Below are positions 48,033 to 56,200 of a stretch of 64,000 nt of DNA, one piece after another. Numbering within the stretch: the first letter of the stretch is position 1; every line of letters begins with the position of its first letter. This DNA is from Chitinolyticbacter meiyuanensis (GTDB taxonomy: Bacteria; Pseudomonadota; Gammaproteobacteria; Burkholderiales; Chitinibacteraceae). The notes below the pieces were generated by a model. That model ran no database searches and was not told the origin of the DNA. It saw only the letters and a list, made by a program, of their open reading frames with translations. The stretch spans positions 2,609,925 to 2,673,924 of the forward strand of contig NZ_CP041335.1 in NCBI RefSeq assembly GCF_008033135.1, given 5' to 3'. The translations under genes and the position numbers were made by a program.

Positions 48033-49715
48033 TTACAGCTTCGGCAGCACCGGGATCACATCACTGCAGTTACCCGACAGCGGCAGGTTCTGGCACACAA
48101 AACGGCCTGCGCTGTTCTCGGTGGCGGCACCGGCAGGGGCAGCCTGGTGGACACGCTGCTTCCAGATCTGCCAGATCATGAAGCCGTCGTTCGGCCGACC
48201 CTTGTTCTTGATGTACTTCACCAGGGTTTCGACGTTGTAGTACGGCGTGGCCACGTTGTTCTGGCCGGTCAGGAGCTCGGCGTCATACGCCACGCCACCG
48301 TCGTTCAGCCTGAGCATGGCACTGCCCGAGCCTTCCGGCGCGATTTCCATGCCCATGTTGATCGGACCGTTGTAGATCGCCTTGTACGACTCGTAGCCTT
48401 CACGCGGATCGTAGTAGTCACCGCCGTCGTACGACATCAGGTTGATGAAGTCGATCTTGCTGCCATGGTTCTTCACCACGCTGTACATGGTGCCGCCGAA
48501 CGGCGAGCCCCATTGCACCTTGCCTTCCTCGAACGGCGTGCCCTTGACGTAGTACGCGCCCGTGGACCAGCCAGCGATCGAGATCTTCAACCCGGCATTG
48601 CGGTTGTGGATTTCGTTGTAGAGGCTGCTGATGATGTTGGCGATCTCGCCATCCTTGGAGCAGCTGAAGCTTGCTGCGTCGCCCTTGTTGCAATTGCTGC
48701 CGGACGATTCCCAATCGATGTCCACGCCCGAAGCGCCCAGGTCGACGGCCAGATCGACGATATGCGGTGCGTTGAAACTGTTCCACTGGCTGCCCTGGCT
48801 GTACGACCAGCCGCCCACCGAGATGAACACCTTGGTGCCGCGCGCCTTCAGTGCCGCGATGTTGTTGCGCAGATCCTGCGACTGCTGGGCCGTGAATTTC
48901 TTCTGGCCGTTCGGCGTGGCCGCCCCCTCGGCGAATTCGAAGCCGGCGATTTCCTGGTCGAACGCGTAGGAACCCTTGACGTACTTGGTATCCGGACGCA
49001 CGAACGCGAGGTTCACGTGGGTGAAGTAGCTCGGGATGTTGGTGGTGGAGAGATCGTACAGGCTGGTGTTCCAGCTGCTGGCGTAGCCGACGTACATGCG
49101 CGGGCCGCTCGGGCTCGGTGTCACCGGGGTGACCGGCGTCGGCGACACCGGCGTCGGGCCAGGCGTGACCGGGGTCGGGGTATTGCCACCGCAGTTGTCG
49201 AGCTTCTTCCACGGGCCCCAATCACCGGATTGCGCCGGGTTGTCGCCTTGGGTCCACCAGCGGGCTTCGTAATTGACACCGTTATGGGTGACGCGGGTAC
49301 CGCCGGTATAGACACCACCACTGGTCCAGGTGGCGTAGCAGGTGGATGGCGGCGGTGTAACTGGAACCGGAGTGACCGGTACAGGTGTGACGGGCACTGG
49401 CGTGACCGGCGTCGGCGTGTTGCTCACCGGCGTGGGTGTGGCGGTGGGGGTATTGCCGCAGCTGCCGCCAGCGCTCCACAGCGTTGGCGTGGCTGCCGGG
49501 TTCCAGTTGGTGCCAACATAGGCGGTGTGGGTGACCAGCGCGGTATAGCTCGCGCCGTTATAGCTCACCACAGTACCAGCGGCGTAGGTGACGCCTTCGG
49601 CCCAGGTGGCGCAGGCGGCTTGGGCACCTGCCATCGGCAGCGCATAGGCGCCGCCCGCGATCAGCGCTGCCGTCAGCCAGCTGGCCGGGCGACGCGTCAG
49701 TTGCTTGCGTTGCAT
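48033..49715 (-). CDS. Secreted GH18 chitinase with two chitin-binding modules
   Basis: A 560-residue secreted enzyme that hydrolyses chitin with retention. A signal peptide ends near residue 33 (AGAQA). The first CBM5/12-type module is at about 34-82 (WAEGVTYAAGTVVSYNG), then a PVTPV-repeat linker (95-122). A second module is at about 124-174 (YEARWWTQGDNPAQSGDWGPW), another linker to 203, and the GH18 barrel is at 205-545. The barrel has SVGGWS (299-304) and SGVDIDWES with catalytic Glu336. The first Asp of the usual DGxDxDxE pattern is Ser329 here, while Asp332, Asp334 and Glu336 are kept. The start at 49715 has GAGGAG upstream. The upstream region carries a motif shared with the GH19 gene. 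Confidence 0.93.
   Translation of the reverse strand: MQRKQLTRRPASWLTAALIAGGAYALPMAGAQAACATWAEGVTYAAGTVVSYNGASYTALVTHTAYVGTNWNPAATPTLWSAGGSCGNTPTATPTPVSNTPTPVTPVPVTPVPVTPVPVTPPPSTCYATWTSGGVYTGGTRVTHNGVNYEARWWTQGDNPAQSGDWGPWKKLDNCGGNTPTPVTPGPTPVSPTPVTPVTPSPSGPRMYVGYASSWNTSLYDLSTTNIPSYFTHVNLAFVRPDTKYVKGSYAFDQEIAGFEFAEGAATPNGQKKFTAQQSQDLRNNIAALKARGTKVFISVGGWSYSQGSQWNSFNAPHIVDLAVDLGASGVDIDWESSGSNCNKGDAASFSCSKDGEIANIISSLYNEIHNRNAGLKISIAGWSTGAYYVKGTPFEEGKVQWGSPFGGTMYSVVKNHGSKIDFINLMSYDGGDYYDPREGYESYKAIYNGPINMGMEIAPEGSGSAMLRLNDGGVAYDAELLTGQNNVATPYYNVETLVKYIKNKGRPNDGFMIWQIWKQRVHQAAPAGAATENSAGRFVCQNLPLSGNCSDVIPVLPKL
49345..49440 (-). repeat. Short tandem repeats coding the PVTPV linker of the GH18 chitinase
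   Basis: A run of near-identical 15-base units encodes repeated Pro-Val-Thr-Pro-Val between the two chitin-binding modules. Such linkers are flexible and prone to length change by slippage. Confidence 0.75.
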
Positions 49716-49866
49716 CCTCTTGCTCCTCGTCTTGTTCTCGAAAGATCGGCCGGCCGACGTCATACCGGCACGACCGGGAGAATTTGAACTGCGGAACAAG
49801 GAGTTACAAGACACCCCCCACGGCACACCGGTGGAATCCAGACAAACGTCGCGCTAAGCCTGATGC

Positions 49867-49887
49867 AAGGACAGCGCTTTCATAAAC
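49867..49887 (-). promoter_or_regulatory. Motif with AGCGCT core upstream of the GH18 chitinase
   Basis: Read on the minus strand, the site has TTATGAAAGCGCT followed by GTCCTTG. It matches 16 of 21 aligned bases with a site upstream of the GH19 chitinase, in the same orientation to its gene. It lies about 155 bases before the GH18 start codon. The partial dyad around GCGC suggests a LacI-type regulator, which is an inference. Confidence 0.5.
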
Positions 49888-50214
49888 TTACGCGACGATC
49901 GCATCGACCCGGTCGGAATTCGGCGCGATGGTGGGCGACTTCATGGTCCAGCGGGCTTCGCGTGCCAGCGGATCGAAGCGCTGGCTCCAGCCCTGGCCGC
50001 AGTCGACGCAACGATAGTGGCGATATTCCAGGCCAGCCTCGAAGTGGCGCGGTCGTTCCTGCTTGAGGCCTAGGTGTGCATCGAGCTGGCAAGGCTGGCG
50101 CAGCAGGCGCACGCATTGCAGGCACAGGTGAGCGCGTGCTTGATGCTGGGCAAGTGCGAGATGACGCAATGCTGCACGGTGCTGTTCGGGTCGGGACATG
50201 ATGGCTTGCGACAT
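49888..50214 (-). CDS. Small CxxC (zinc-ribbon-like) protein of unknown function
   Basis: A 108-residue soluble protein with two Cys pairs, CLQC (about residues 31-34) and CVDC (about 69-72), plus HxxLALxxHQARAH-type His-rich helices before them. This spacing suggests one zinc-binding ribbon. The C-terminus RWTMKSPTIAPN is not typical of any family I know. The start at 50214 is supported by AGGAG 8 bases upstream. It lies upstream of the GH18 chitinase on the same strand, and its stop abuts the shared chitinase motif. Confidence 0.6.
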   Translation of the reverse strand: MSQAIMSRPEQHRAALRHLALAQHQARAHLCLQCVRLLRQPCQLDAHLGLKQERPRHFEAGLEYRHYRCVDCGQGWSQRFDPLAREARWTMKSPTIAPNSDRVDAIVA

Positions 50215-50407
50215 GGTGAGGACTCCTGCGGTTGGCCCTTGAAAACATGACAGGAGCTTATGACTGACGCGTCGCGAGCCGAATCAGCGCTTCGCGCGAG
50301 CGATTGCCAGAATCCGCCTACACGGCGATTGACACCGGCAAAGTCGCCCTTGCCCTCCTCCCGGCGGCGGGCTATGCCCGTAGCAGGCACCACCCCGGAG
50401 CGCCATC

Positions 50408-50638
50408 ATGGATACCACCCCGCATACCTTGACCACGCTGTTTGCCCAGCTCGGTCTGCCGATGGACAAGGATGGCATCGAGGCCTTTCTTGCCAGCCAC
50501 AGCCTGCCCGCAGGCCAGAGCCTGCCCGATGCCAGCTTCTGGAACAGCAGCCAGGCGAGTTTCCTGCGCGAAGCACTGGCGGCCGATGCCGAATGGGCCG
50601 AGGACGTGGACGAGCTCGCCGCCCGCCTTACCCACTGA
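50408..50638 (+). CDS. DUF2789 family protein
   Basis: A 76-residue acidic protein. LFAQLGLPMDKDGIEAFLASH, FWNSSQASFLREAL and DAEWAEDVDELAARL fit the small DUF2789 family of proteobacteria, whose role is unknown. A GGAG ribosome-binding site lies 8 bases before the ATG. It is alone on the plus strand between two minus-strand genes. Confidence 0.8.
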   Translation: MDTTPHTLTTLFAQLGLPMDKDGIEAFLASHSLPAGQSLPDASFWNSSQASFLREALAADAEWAEDVDELAARLTH

Positions 50639-50643
50639 GCCGC

Positions 50644-51114
50644 TCAGCCGCGCTTGCGGCTGACCCACATGGTGATGACGGTGCGCAGCACCGGCTCGCC
50701 GTTGCGATCGAGCACCTCCACCGTCACCGGCAGATCGGCAGCGTCGTCGGGCCAGGTCGACGGCAATGTGGCCCGGGCATGCGCCACCAGATCGGTCTGT
50801 GCCTTCTTCAGGTATTCGACCTGCATGCCCTTAGGAATCCAGCGATGGCTGGCCGGAATGGAAATGTCGGTCATGGTGCCGGCGGCAAGCTCGGCGATAT
50901 TGCACATCGCGATCGCATGCACGGTGCCGATGTGGTTCTGTACCGCACGGCGCTTCTTCATCGCCACCGCTGCATAGCCGGGCTGCAGTTCAACGAAAAG
51001 CGGCCGCACCGAACCGAAGTACGGCGCCTTGAAGCACACCAGCCGGGAAAACAGCCAGCGCCCCGCAGGCAGGTGGTGCAGTCGTTGCCAGGCGGCGGCA
51101 ATCGCGTTGGACAT
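50644..51114 (-). CDS. Hotdog-fold protein, DUF4442 family
   Basis: A 156-residue protein with the DUF4442/thioesterase-like hotdog pattern. KKRRAVQNHIGTVHAIAMCNIAELAAG is the central helix, with the loop N-H-x-G-T-V-H-A that marks this subfamily. Then come GMQVEYLKKAQTDLVAHA and VTVEVLDRNGEPV. The substrate is unknown. It ends 6 bases from the DUF2789 gene, in convergent orientation. Confidence 0.8.
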   Translation of the reverse strand: MSNAIAAAWQRLHHLPAGRWLFSRLVCFKAPYFGSVRPLFVELQPGYAAVAMKKRRAVQNHIGTVHAIAMCNIAELAAGTMTDISIPASHRWIPKGMQVEYLKKAQTDLVAHARATLPSTWPDDAADLPVTVEVLDRNGEPVLRTVITMWVSRKRG

Positions 51115-51300
51115 AACGGCACTCCGATGAATTTACGTGCCGCCAGCTTGGCAGGGCGGCGCTGCACTCCCTATTGCGGCTAACCCGCAGCGCACCGTTT
51201 CAAGCGCAGCGCAACGCCTACGGCCATGCAATTTTCTGCAGGCTGACCCAGTCCCCCAATCCAGCTAACATGCGTGCATTCCCGCTCCAGGAGGTTCCCG

Positions 51301-51897
51301 ATGAAACGACTGCTGATCCTATTCGTTCTGCTGTTCACCTTGTCCGGCTGTGGCTACAACACGCTGCAAGCGCAGGACGAAGCGGTCAACGCGGCTTGGT
51401 CCGAAGTGCTCAACCAGTATCAGCGCCGGGCCGACCTGGTGCCCAACCTCGTCAACGTGGTCAAGGGCTACGCCGCGCACGAGAAGGAAGTCCTGACCGA
51501 GGTGACCGAGGCCCGCGCCCGCGTCGGCAGCGTGCAGGCCACGCCGGAACTGGTGAACGATGAAGCCGCCTTTGCCAAGTACCAGGAAGCCCAGGCCGGC
51601 ATGACCTCCGCGCTGTCGCGCCTGATGGTGGTGGTCGAGCGCTACCCGGATCTGAAGGCCAACGAGAACTTCCGCGATCTCGCCTCGCAGCTCGAGGGCA
51701 CCGAGAACCGCATCACCGTGGCCCGCAACCGCTATATCGAGCGGGTTCGCGAGTATAACACCACCGTGCGCTCATTCCCGAGCAATCTCACCGCGATGGC
51801 ATTCAGCCTCAAGGCCAAACCCAACTTCAGCGTGGAGAACGAGAAAGCCATCTCGACCGCGCCCAAGGTCGATTTCGGCAGCGGCAAAACCAAGTGA
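51301..51897 (+). CDS. lemA: LemA family lipoprotein
   Basis: A 198-residue protein with a lipoprotein signal: LSGC lipobox with Cys17 after a hydrophobic stretch (residues 4-15). The LemA core is clear: YNTLQAQDEAVNAAWSEVLNQYQRRADLVPNLVNVVKGYA and AARNRYIERVREYNTTVRSFPSN-like segments. LemA proteins are envelope proteins of unknown mechanism and very often precede TPM-domain genes, as here. AGGAGG lies just before the ATG. It is the first gene of a three-gene operon. Confidence 0.92.
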   Translation: MKRLLILFVLLFTLSGCGYNTLQAQDEAVNAAWSEVLNQYQRRADLVPNLVNVVKGYAAHEKEVLTEVTEARARVGSVQATPELVNDEAAFAKYQEAQAGMTSALSRLMVVVERYPDLKANENFRDLASQLEGTENRITVARNRYIERVREYNTTVRSFPSNLTAMAFSLKAKPNFSVENEKAISTAPKVDFGSGKTK

Positions 51898-52781
51898 TGC
51901 ATCGCGCCTGCGCCCTGCTGTTGCTGCTCTGCTGCTGGCTGGTGCCAGCGTGGGCGGAGGTCGCCGTGCCGACGCTGACCGCCAGGGTCACCGACCAGAC
52001 CGGTACGCTGCGCGCCGGCGAAATCGCCGCGCTGGAGGGCAAACTTGCTGCCTTCGAAGCGCGCAAGGGCAGCCAGATCGCCGTGCTGATCGTGCCGAGC
52101 ACCCAGACCGAAAGCATCGAGCAATACGCGATCCGGGTAGTCGAGCGTTGGCGGCTGGGCCGCAAGGGCGTCGACGATGGCGTGCTGCTGCTGGTGGCGA
52201 AAGACGATCGCAAGGTGCGCATCGAAGTCGGTTACGGCCTGGAAGGCGCGCTGACCGACGCCCGCAGCAGCCGCATCATCCGCAACGTGATCCAGCCCGC
52301 ATTTCGCGCCGGTGATTTCTACGGCGGCCTCGATGCGGCGGCGGACCAACTGATCGCTGTCATCGACGGCGAGCCGCTGCCGGAAGCGGAGCGGGATCGG
52401 GCTGCAGTCGGCCATGATCTCTCGCTGTTCGGCCTGCATCCCATCGTGCTGCTGGGCATCCTGTTCGGCGGGGTGATCCTGTCGAAGGTCGCCGGCAACT
52501 GGATTGGCAGCGGCGGCGTGGCGGGGGTCAGCGCGCTGGCCGCATTGAGCGGCGGTCAATCGCTGCTGGCGGCGGGCGGATTGATTGCGCTGATGGTGAT
52601 CGCGCTGATGGTGGTACGCACGGGGCTCTTCATCGACCTTCTGGGCATGCTGTTCAGTCATAGCCGCAGCGGCACCCGCATCGGGGGCGGCGATGGCTTC
52701 GGCGGGGGTGGCTTCGGTGGTGGCGGGTTTTCCGGCGGTGGCGGCGGATTTGGTGGCGGCGGCGCCTCGGGAGGATGGTGA
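51897..52781 (+). CDS. TPM-domain protein, YgcG-like, with Gly-rich tail
   Basis: A 294-residue membrane protein. A signal peptide ends near residue 20 (VPAWA). The TPM domain (about 27-150) has LTARVTDQTGTL, GSQIAVLIVPST, DDGVLLLVAKDDRKVRIEVGYGLEGALTDA and FRAGDFYGGLDAAADQL. Two hydrophobic segments follow (about 175-240), then a Gly-Phe-Gly rich tail (265-294). The ATG overlaps the lemA stop by one base (a GTG 3 bases earlier is an alternative start). The LemA-YgcG pair is widespread; it is thought to act in the envelope. Confidence 0.9.
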   Translation: MHRACALLLLLCCWLVPAWAEVAVPTLTARVTDQTGTLRAGEIAALEGKLAAFEARKGSQIAVLIVPSTQTESIEQYAIRVVERWRLGRKGVDDGVLLLVAKDDRKVRIEVGYGLEGALTDARSSRIIRNVIQPAFRAGDFYGGLDAAADQLIAVIDGEPLPEAERDRAAVGHDLSLFGLHPIVLLGILFGGVILSKVAGNWIGSGGVAGVSALAALSGGQSLLAAGGLIALMVIALMVVRTGLFIDLLGMLFSHSRSGTRIGGGDGFGGGGFGGGGFSGGGGGFGGGGASGGW

Positions 52782-53278
52782 TGGACCAGCGTCGACTTTG
52801 GTTGAACCTCAAACCCTGCCTCGCATCGCGGCATTTCGACGATACGTCGATGGCGCAATTGGAAGCCGCAATCGCCGCTGCGGAAAGCGGTCACCGTGGC
52901 GAACTGCGACTGGTGGTCGAGCGGCGGCTGCCACTGGCTGCAGCCTGGCATGGCCTGGCCGTGCGTGACCGCGCGGTGCAATGGTTTTCAGACCTGCACG
53001 TGTGGGATACCGAGTACAACACCGGCGTGCTGCTCTACTTGCTGCTGTCGGAGCGGCGCATCGAGCTGATTGCCGATCGCGGCATCGCCGGCGCAGTGCC
53101 GGACGCACAATGGCAAGCGATCTGCGCCGATCTGATCGGTGCCCTGGCAGCAAACCGTTACGTGGAAGGTGTGCAGCAGGCGATCAACCAGCTCGGCGGA
53201 CTCCTGGCGACCCACCGCCCTTTGGAAGCGAATGCGGCCGATCGGGACGAGCTGCCCAATCGGCCGGTGATACGCTGA
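52781..53278 (+). CDS. Second TPM-domain protein
   Basis: A 165-residue protein with the same TPM pattern as its upstream neighbour but no signal peptide or Gly tail. The relevant strings are SGHRGELRLVVERRLPL, WDTEYNTGVLLYLLLSERRIELIADRGI and RYVEGVQQAINQLGGLL. Its ATG overlaps the previous stop by one base (TGATG). The lemA-TPM-TPM arrangement is common in proteobacteria. Confidence 0.82.
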   Translation: MDQRRLWLNLKPCLASRHFDDTSMAQLEAAIAAAESGHRGELRLVVERRLPLAAAWHGLAVRDRAVQWFSDLHVWDTEYNTGVLLYLLLSERRIELIADRGIAGAVPDAQWQAICADLIGALAANRYVEGVQQAINQLGGLLATHRPLEANAADRDELPNRPVIR

Positions 53279-53279
53279 T

Positions 53280-53453
53280 CTACCAGCGGTCGTCCGCCCG
53301 CCGGCCGACCGCTGCCCGGCGTTCGTTGCCGTTCAATACCATGTTCATCCAGCGCCACAATTCCTCGTCATTGGCCGGCGTCTCGCGTCGATCGTCGGTG
53401 CGGCGCTCGGCCTCCTGGCGCGCTTGCCCCAACGGGTTTTGCCTTTCGTCCAT
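53280..53453 (-). CDS. Possible small protein of 57 residues
   Basis: A short minus-strand frame starting MDERQNPLGQARQEAERR and containing DEELWRWMNMVLNGNER. It has a highly charged first half and a Trp-rich amphipathic second half. GAGGG lies about 10 bases before the ATG. It converges on the TPM gene with one base between them. I recognise no family; composition and start signal make it plausible but not certain. Confidence 0.4.
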   Translation of the reverse strand: MDERQNPLGQARQEAERRTDDRRETPANDEELWRWMNMVLNGNERRAAVGRRADDRW

Positions 53454-53827
53454 CGCTGTTGCCCTCGCGTTGTCGCCACCGGCCTGCATCCGGCAGCTCC
53501 TGAGGCCGGTGTAGCCGCCAGTGCTGCCCTTACCCTGCGGCTTACCATGGCTGGCGCGACGGACGGCCACCAGCGCCTCTTGTCGGCCACTTCCCGCGCT
53601 TCATCGACATGACATATTTCGTCAGAAAATCACTTACACCACGTCCGCATTGGCTTCCATTCATATCCCCGCCAACGCATCCAACGCAATTAAGAAAGCG
53701 CTTACATTGACGCGCCACGCCGCGTTAGCCAAGACTGCGGCATCGTCCGCACAATTCCGGTGCGGCGACGCGCCAGCTGTCGTGTGTTGGCAGCGGCGGT
53801 AACCATAAATCGGATGGAGAGTTCAAC
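53454..53827. promoter_or_regulatory. Intergenic region upstream of the GH19 chitinase
   Basis: This stretch of about 370 bases has no convincing gene. It shifts from GC-rich to a more AT-rich part (about 53605-53710) and then to the chitinase leader. The conserved AGCGCT-centred motif lies at 53689-53709. A GGAGAG ribosome-binding site precedes the GTG start. Confidence 0.5.
53689..53709 (+). promoter_or_regulatory. Motif with AGCGCT core upstream of the GH19 chitinase
   Basis: The site has ATTAAGAAAGCGCTT followed by ACATTG. It matches 16 of 21 bases with the site upstream of the GH18 chitinase, in the same orientation relative to the gene. It lies about 120 bases before the GTG start. Confidence 0.5.
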
Positions 53828-55210
53828 GTGGATGCACAAAAGAAGAACAGCCGCCGCGCGGCCGTTCCGGCACTGCTGCTTTGCGGCCTGCTGGGTGGCG
53901 CCGGTCTGATCGTCGCCCTGCCCGCCCACGCGGCGCCGGCCTGGGCCGAAGGCAACACCTACACCGCGGGCACCGTGGTGACCTACAACGGCAAGGACTA
54001 CAAGGCGCTGGTCACCCACTCCGCCTATGTCGGCACCAATTGGAACCCGGCCGCAACACCGACGCTGTGGGCTCCGACCGGTGGCTCATCCCCTTCGCCT
54101 TCCAATCCGACCCCGGCTCCGAACCCGACCCCGGCGCCGAGCACGGGTGGCGGCGGCAGCTGCAGTGCCACTACCTGGGCCCGCGGCGTGAACTACAGCC
54201 TGGGCACCGTGGTGCGCTACACCAATGGCAACTACTACAAGGTGGTGAACGTTGGCGCCAACGGTAGCGATGGCACCGATCCGACCATCAGCACCTGGTA
54301 CTGGCAACCCACCAGCTGCTCCGGCGGCGGTACCCCCAACCCGACCCCCGCACCGAACCCGACTCCGAGCCCCAGCGGCGGCTGCAATGCCGCCAATTGG
54401 TCCGCTGGCGTGAACTACAGCCTGGGCACCGTGGTGCGCTACACCAACGGCAATTACTACAAGGTGGTGAATGCCGGCGCCAACGGCAGCGATGGCACCG
54501 ATCCGACCATCAGCACTTGGTACTGGCAGCCGACCAGCTGCTCCGGCGGCGGCACACCGAACCCGACACCGACCCCAGGTACCGGTGGCGGCAACTTCCT
54601 GCTCAGCGAGTCCGACTTCAACCGCATGTTCCCGGGCCGCAACTCGTTCTACACCTATCAAGGCCTGGTGAACGCGCTGTCCGCCTACCCGCAGTTTGCC
54701 AACACCGGCAGCGACACCACCAAGCGTCAGGAAGTCGCAGCCTTCCTGGCGAACATCGACCACGAAACCGGTGGCCTCGTCCACATCGAGGAAATCGCCA
54801 AGGGTGAGTACTGCGATCGTGGTGCTTGGGGCGCGCCTTACCCCTGCGCACCGGGCAAGCGTTACTACGGCCGTGGCCCGATGCAGCTGAGCTGGAATCC
54901 GAACTACGCCATGGCCGGTGCTGCACTGGGCCTGAACCTGCTGGCCGATCCGGACCTGGTTGCGCGCGACGCCACCGTGGCTTGGAAGACGGCGATCTGG
55001 TACTGGATGACCCAGTTCGGTCCGGGTAGCTCGCAGACTGCGCATACCGGTATCGTGAATGGCCTGGGCTTTGGCGCAACCATCCGCAGTATCAATGGCT
55101 CGGTCGAGTGCGATGGCAAGCGGCCTGACCAGGTGCAAAGCCGCATCACCAAGTATCTGAGCTTCACTCAGATCCTTGGCGTGACCTCGGGCAACAACCT
55201 CGGCTGCTGA
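53828..55210 (+). CDS. Secreted GH19 chitinase with three chitin-binding modules
   Basis: A 460-residue secreted enzyme that cleaves chitin with inversion. It starts with GTG; GGAGAG lies 8 bases upstream. The signal peptide ends near residue 35 (LPAHA). Three CBM5/12-type modules lie at about 37-82, 112-164 and 186-238, joined by Pro-Thr-Ala or Pro-Ser linkers. The GH19 domain (257-455) starts SESDFNRMFPGRNSFYTYQG and has IDHETGG with catalytic Glu313, KRYYGRGPMQLSWNPNY (345-360) and SINGSVECDG near the end. Modules 2 and 3 are almost identical, a recent duplication. Module 1 closely resembles module 1 of the GH18 enzyme. Confidence 0.95.
   Translation: MDAQKKNSRRAAVPALLLCGLLGGAGLIVALPAHAAPAWAEGNTYTAGTVVTYNGKDYKALVTHSAYVGTNWNPAATPTLWAPTGGSSPSPSNPTPAPNPTPAPSTGGGGSCSATTWARGVNYSLGTVVRYTNGNYYKVVNVGANGSDGTDPTISTWYWQPTSCSGGGTPNPTPAPNPTPSPSGGCNAANWSAGVNYSLGTVVRYTNGNYYKVVNAGANGSDGTDPTISTWYWQPTSCSGGGTPNPTPTPGTGGGNFLLSESDFNRMFPGRNSFYTYQGLVNALSAYPQFANTGSDTTKRQEVAAFLANIDHETGGLVHIEEIAKGEYCDRGAWGAPYPCAPGKRYYGRGPMQLSWNPNYAMAGAALGLNLLADPDLVARDATVAWKTAIWYWMTQFGPGSSQTAHTGIVNGLGFGATIRSINGSVECDGKRPDQVQSRITKYLSFTQILGVTSGNNLGC
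54186..54335 (+). repeat. Direct repeat copy 1 (chitin-binding module 2)
   Basis: The DNA coding module 2 is repeated 222 bases further on, a spacing that keeps the frame (74 codons). The copies differ at only a few, mostly silent, positions. Confidence 0.85.
54408..54557 (+). repeat. Direct repeat copy 2 (chitin-binding module 3)
   Basis: Second copy of the 54186-54335 unit. From VNYSLGTVVRYTNGNYYKVV through WYWQPTSCSGGGTP the proteins differ at only one residue (Val or Ala after KVVN). Confidence 0.85.
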
Positions 55211-55225
55211 TCCCAGCCAACACGG

Positions 55226-55256
55226 AAACGGCCACCCTAGGGTGGCCGTTTTTGTT
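55226..55256 (+). terminator. Rho-independent terminator after the GH19 chitinase
   Basis: AAACGGCCACCC (55226-55237) pairs with its complement (55240-55251) in a long stem around CTAG, followed by TTTTTG. It lies 16 bases past the stop. Confidence 0.9.
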
Positions 55257-55266
55257 TGAGGTGATT

Positions 55267-55497
55267 TCAGCCCAGCTGCGCGTGGGCGTCCGGCAGATCA
55301 AGCAGCTCGATGAGTTGCTCCACCGAATAACCGCGTTCGGCCGCCAGCTGTACCAGCTGATCGCGCAGCTCGCGCTTCTTGCGCGTTACGGCGATCTTGT
55401 CCTGCGTTTCGCGCTCAGACTGGGCGCGCAGCATTTGCCAGTTTTCATCCTGGTTGACGAACAATTCGGAGGGATGGGAGTACGCCCCTTCAGTCAT
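55267..55497 (-). CDS. Small hypothetical protein, 76 residues
   Basis: A short, charged, soluble protein: MTEGAYSHPSELFVNQDENW, then a predicted helical run (SERETQDKIAVTRKKRELRDQLVQLAAERGYSVEQLIELLDL, given here only to about residue 68). An AGGA site lies before the ATG. The C-terminal helix pair is somewhat reminiscent of small nucleic-acid-binding proteins, but I recognise no family. Confidence 0.6.
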   Translation of the reverse strand: MTEGAYSHPSELFVNQDENWQMLRAQSERETQDKIAVTRKKRELRDQLVQLAAERGYSVEQLIELLDLPDAHAQLG

Positions 55498-55643
55498 CGA
55501 GCAATCCTGTGCATTGGTATAGGTTCGGTTAGGCTGTAAGGTAAGGGTGAAAGCTTACCATTTCAAGTCCACCATCACTCTTATGCGTTGTCGCCCAAGA
55601 TTGCAATGAGACAACGTGAATCTTTACCTGGCAGCGGCAACGC

Positions 55644-56048
55644 TCAATCATGCTTGCCCTTACCCTTACCGTGGCCTTTTCCATGGTGCCCATGATCCTC
55701 ATCGTGAGGATCGCGGTCGGGATGGGCCTCGCGATAGCGCGGCACATATACATCGTTGTACCAACGGTCCTGCACGAAATAAACCGGGCGATTGCAGGCG
55801 TTGTAGTGGCCGCAGTGTTTTTTCCAGTTCTTGGCATGGCCCGGCGGCACGCGTAGGTAAATCGGCGTATAGCGCTGCGGTTGCTGCACCACCACGATAG
55901 GCTGCGGATAGATAAGCGCCGGGCTCGGGTAGTTGCCGATTTCGATGTGGCCGTAGAAATTCGGATCTCCCAATGTTACCGATACGCCCACTTCTGCTTG
56001 GGCCCATTGGCCGGCAAGCAATGCGCACACCATCCAGATTCGTTTCAT
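55644..56048 (-). CDS. Exported protein with His/Lys/Gly-rich C-terminus
   Basis: A 134-residue protein with a signal peptide (MKRIWMVCALLAGQWAQA, cleavage near 18). The mature part has GVSVTLGDPNFYGHIEIGNYPSP, PIYLRVPPGHAKNWKKHCGHYNAC and VYFVQDRWYNDVYVPRYRE. The tail after residue 110 is dominated by His, Asp, Gly and Lys and could bind metal. Similar short exported proteins are common in betaproteobacteria, without known function. GGGAG precedes the ATG at 56048. Confidence 0.75.
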   Translation of the reverse strand: MKRIWMVCALLAGQWAQAEVGVSVTLGDPNFYGHIEIGNYPSPALIYPQPIVVVQQPQRYTPIYLRVPPGHAKNWKKHCGHYNACNRPVYFVQDRWYNDVYVPRYREAHPDRDPHDEDHGHHGKGHGKGKGKHD

Positions 56049-56200
56049 GTTGATGCACTCCCGCCGCAGTTTCAGGGCGTCGCCCGCTGATATCCGTGCA
56101 ATATTAGTATCCGATCGAACACTGAAATGGCAGTGCGATAGTTCACATTGCACACTCGGGTAATGGCAACGCAGCCCCCGACGAAACCAGGGAGAGAGGC

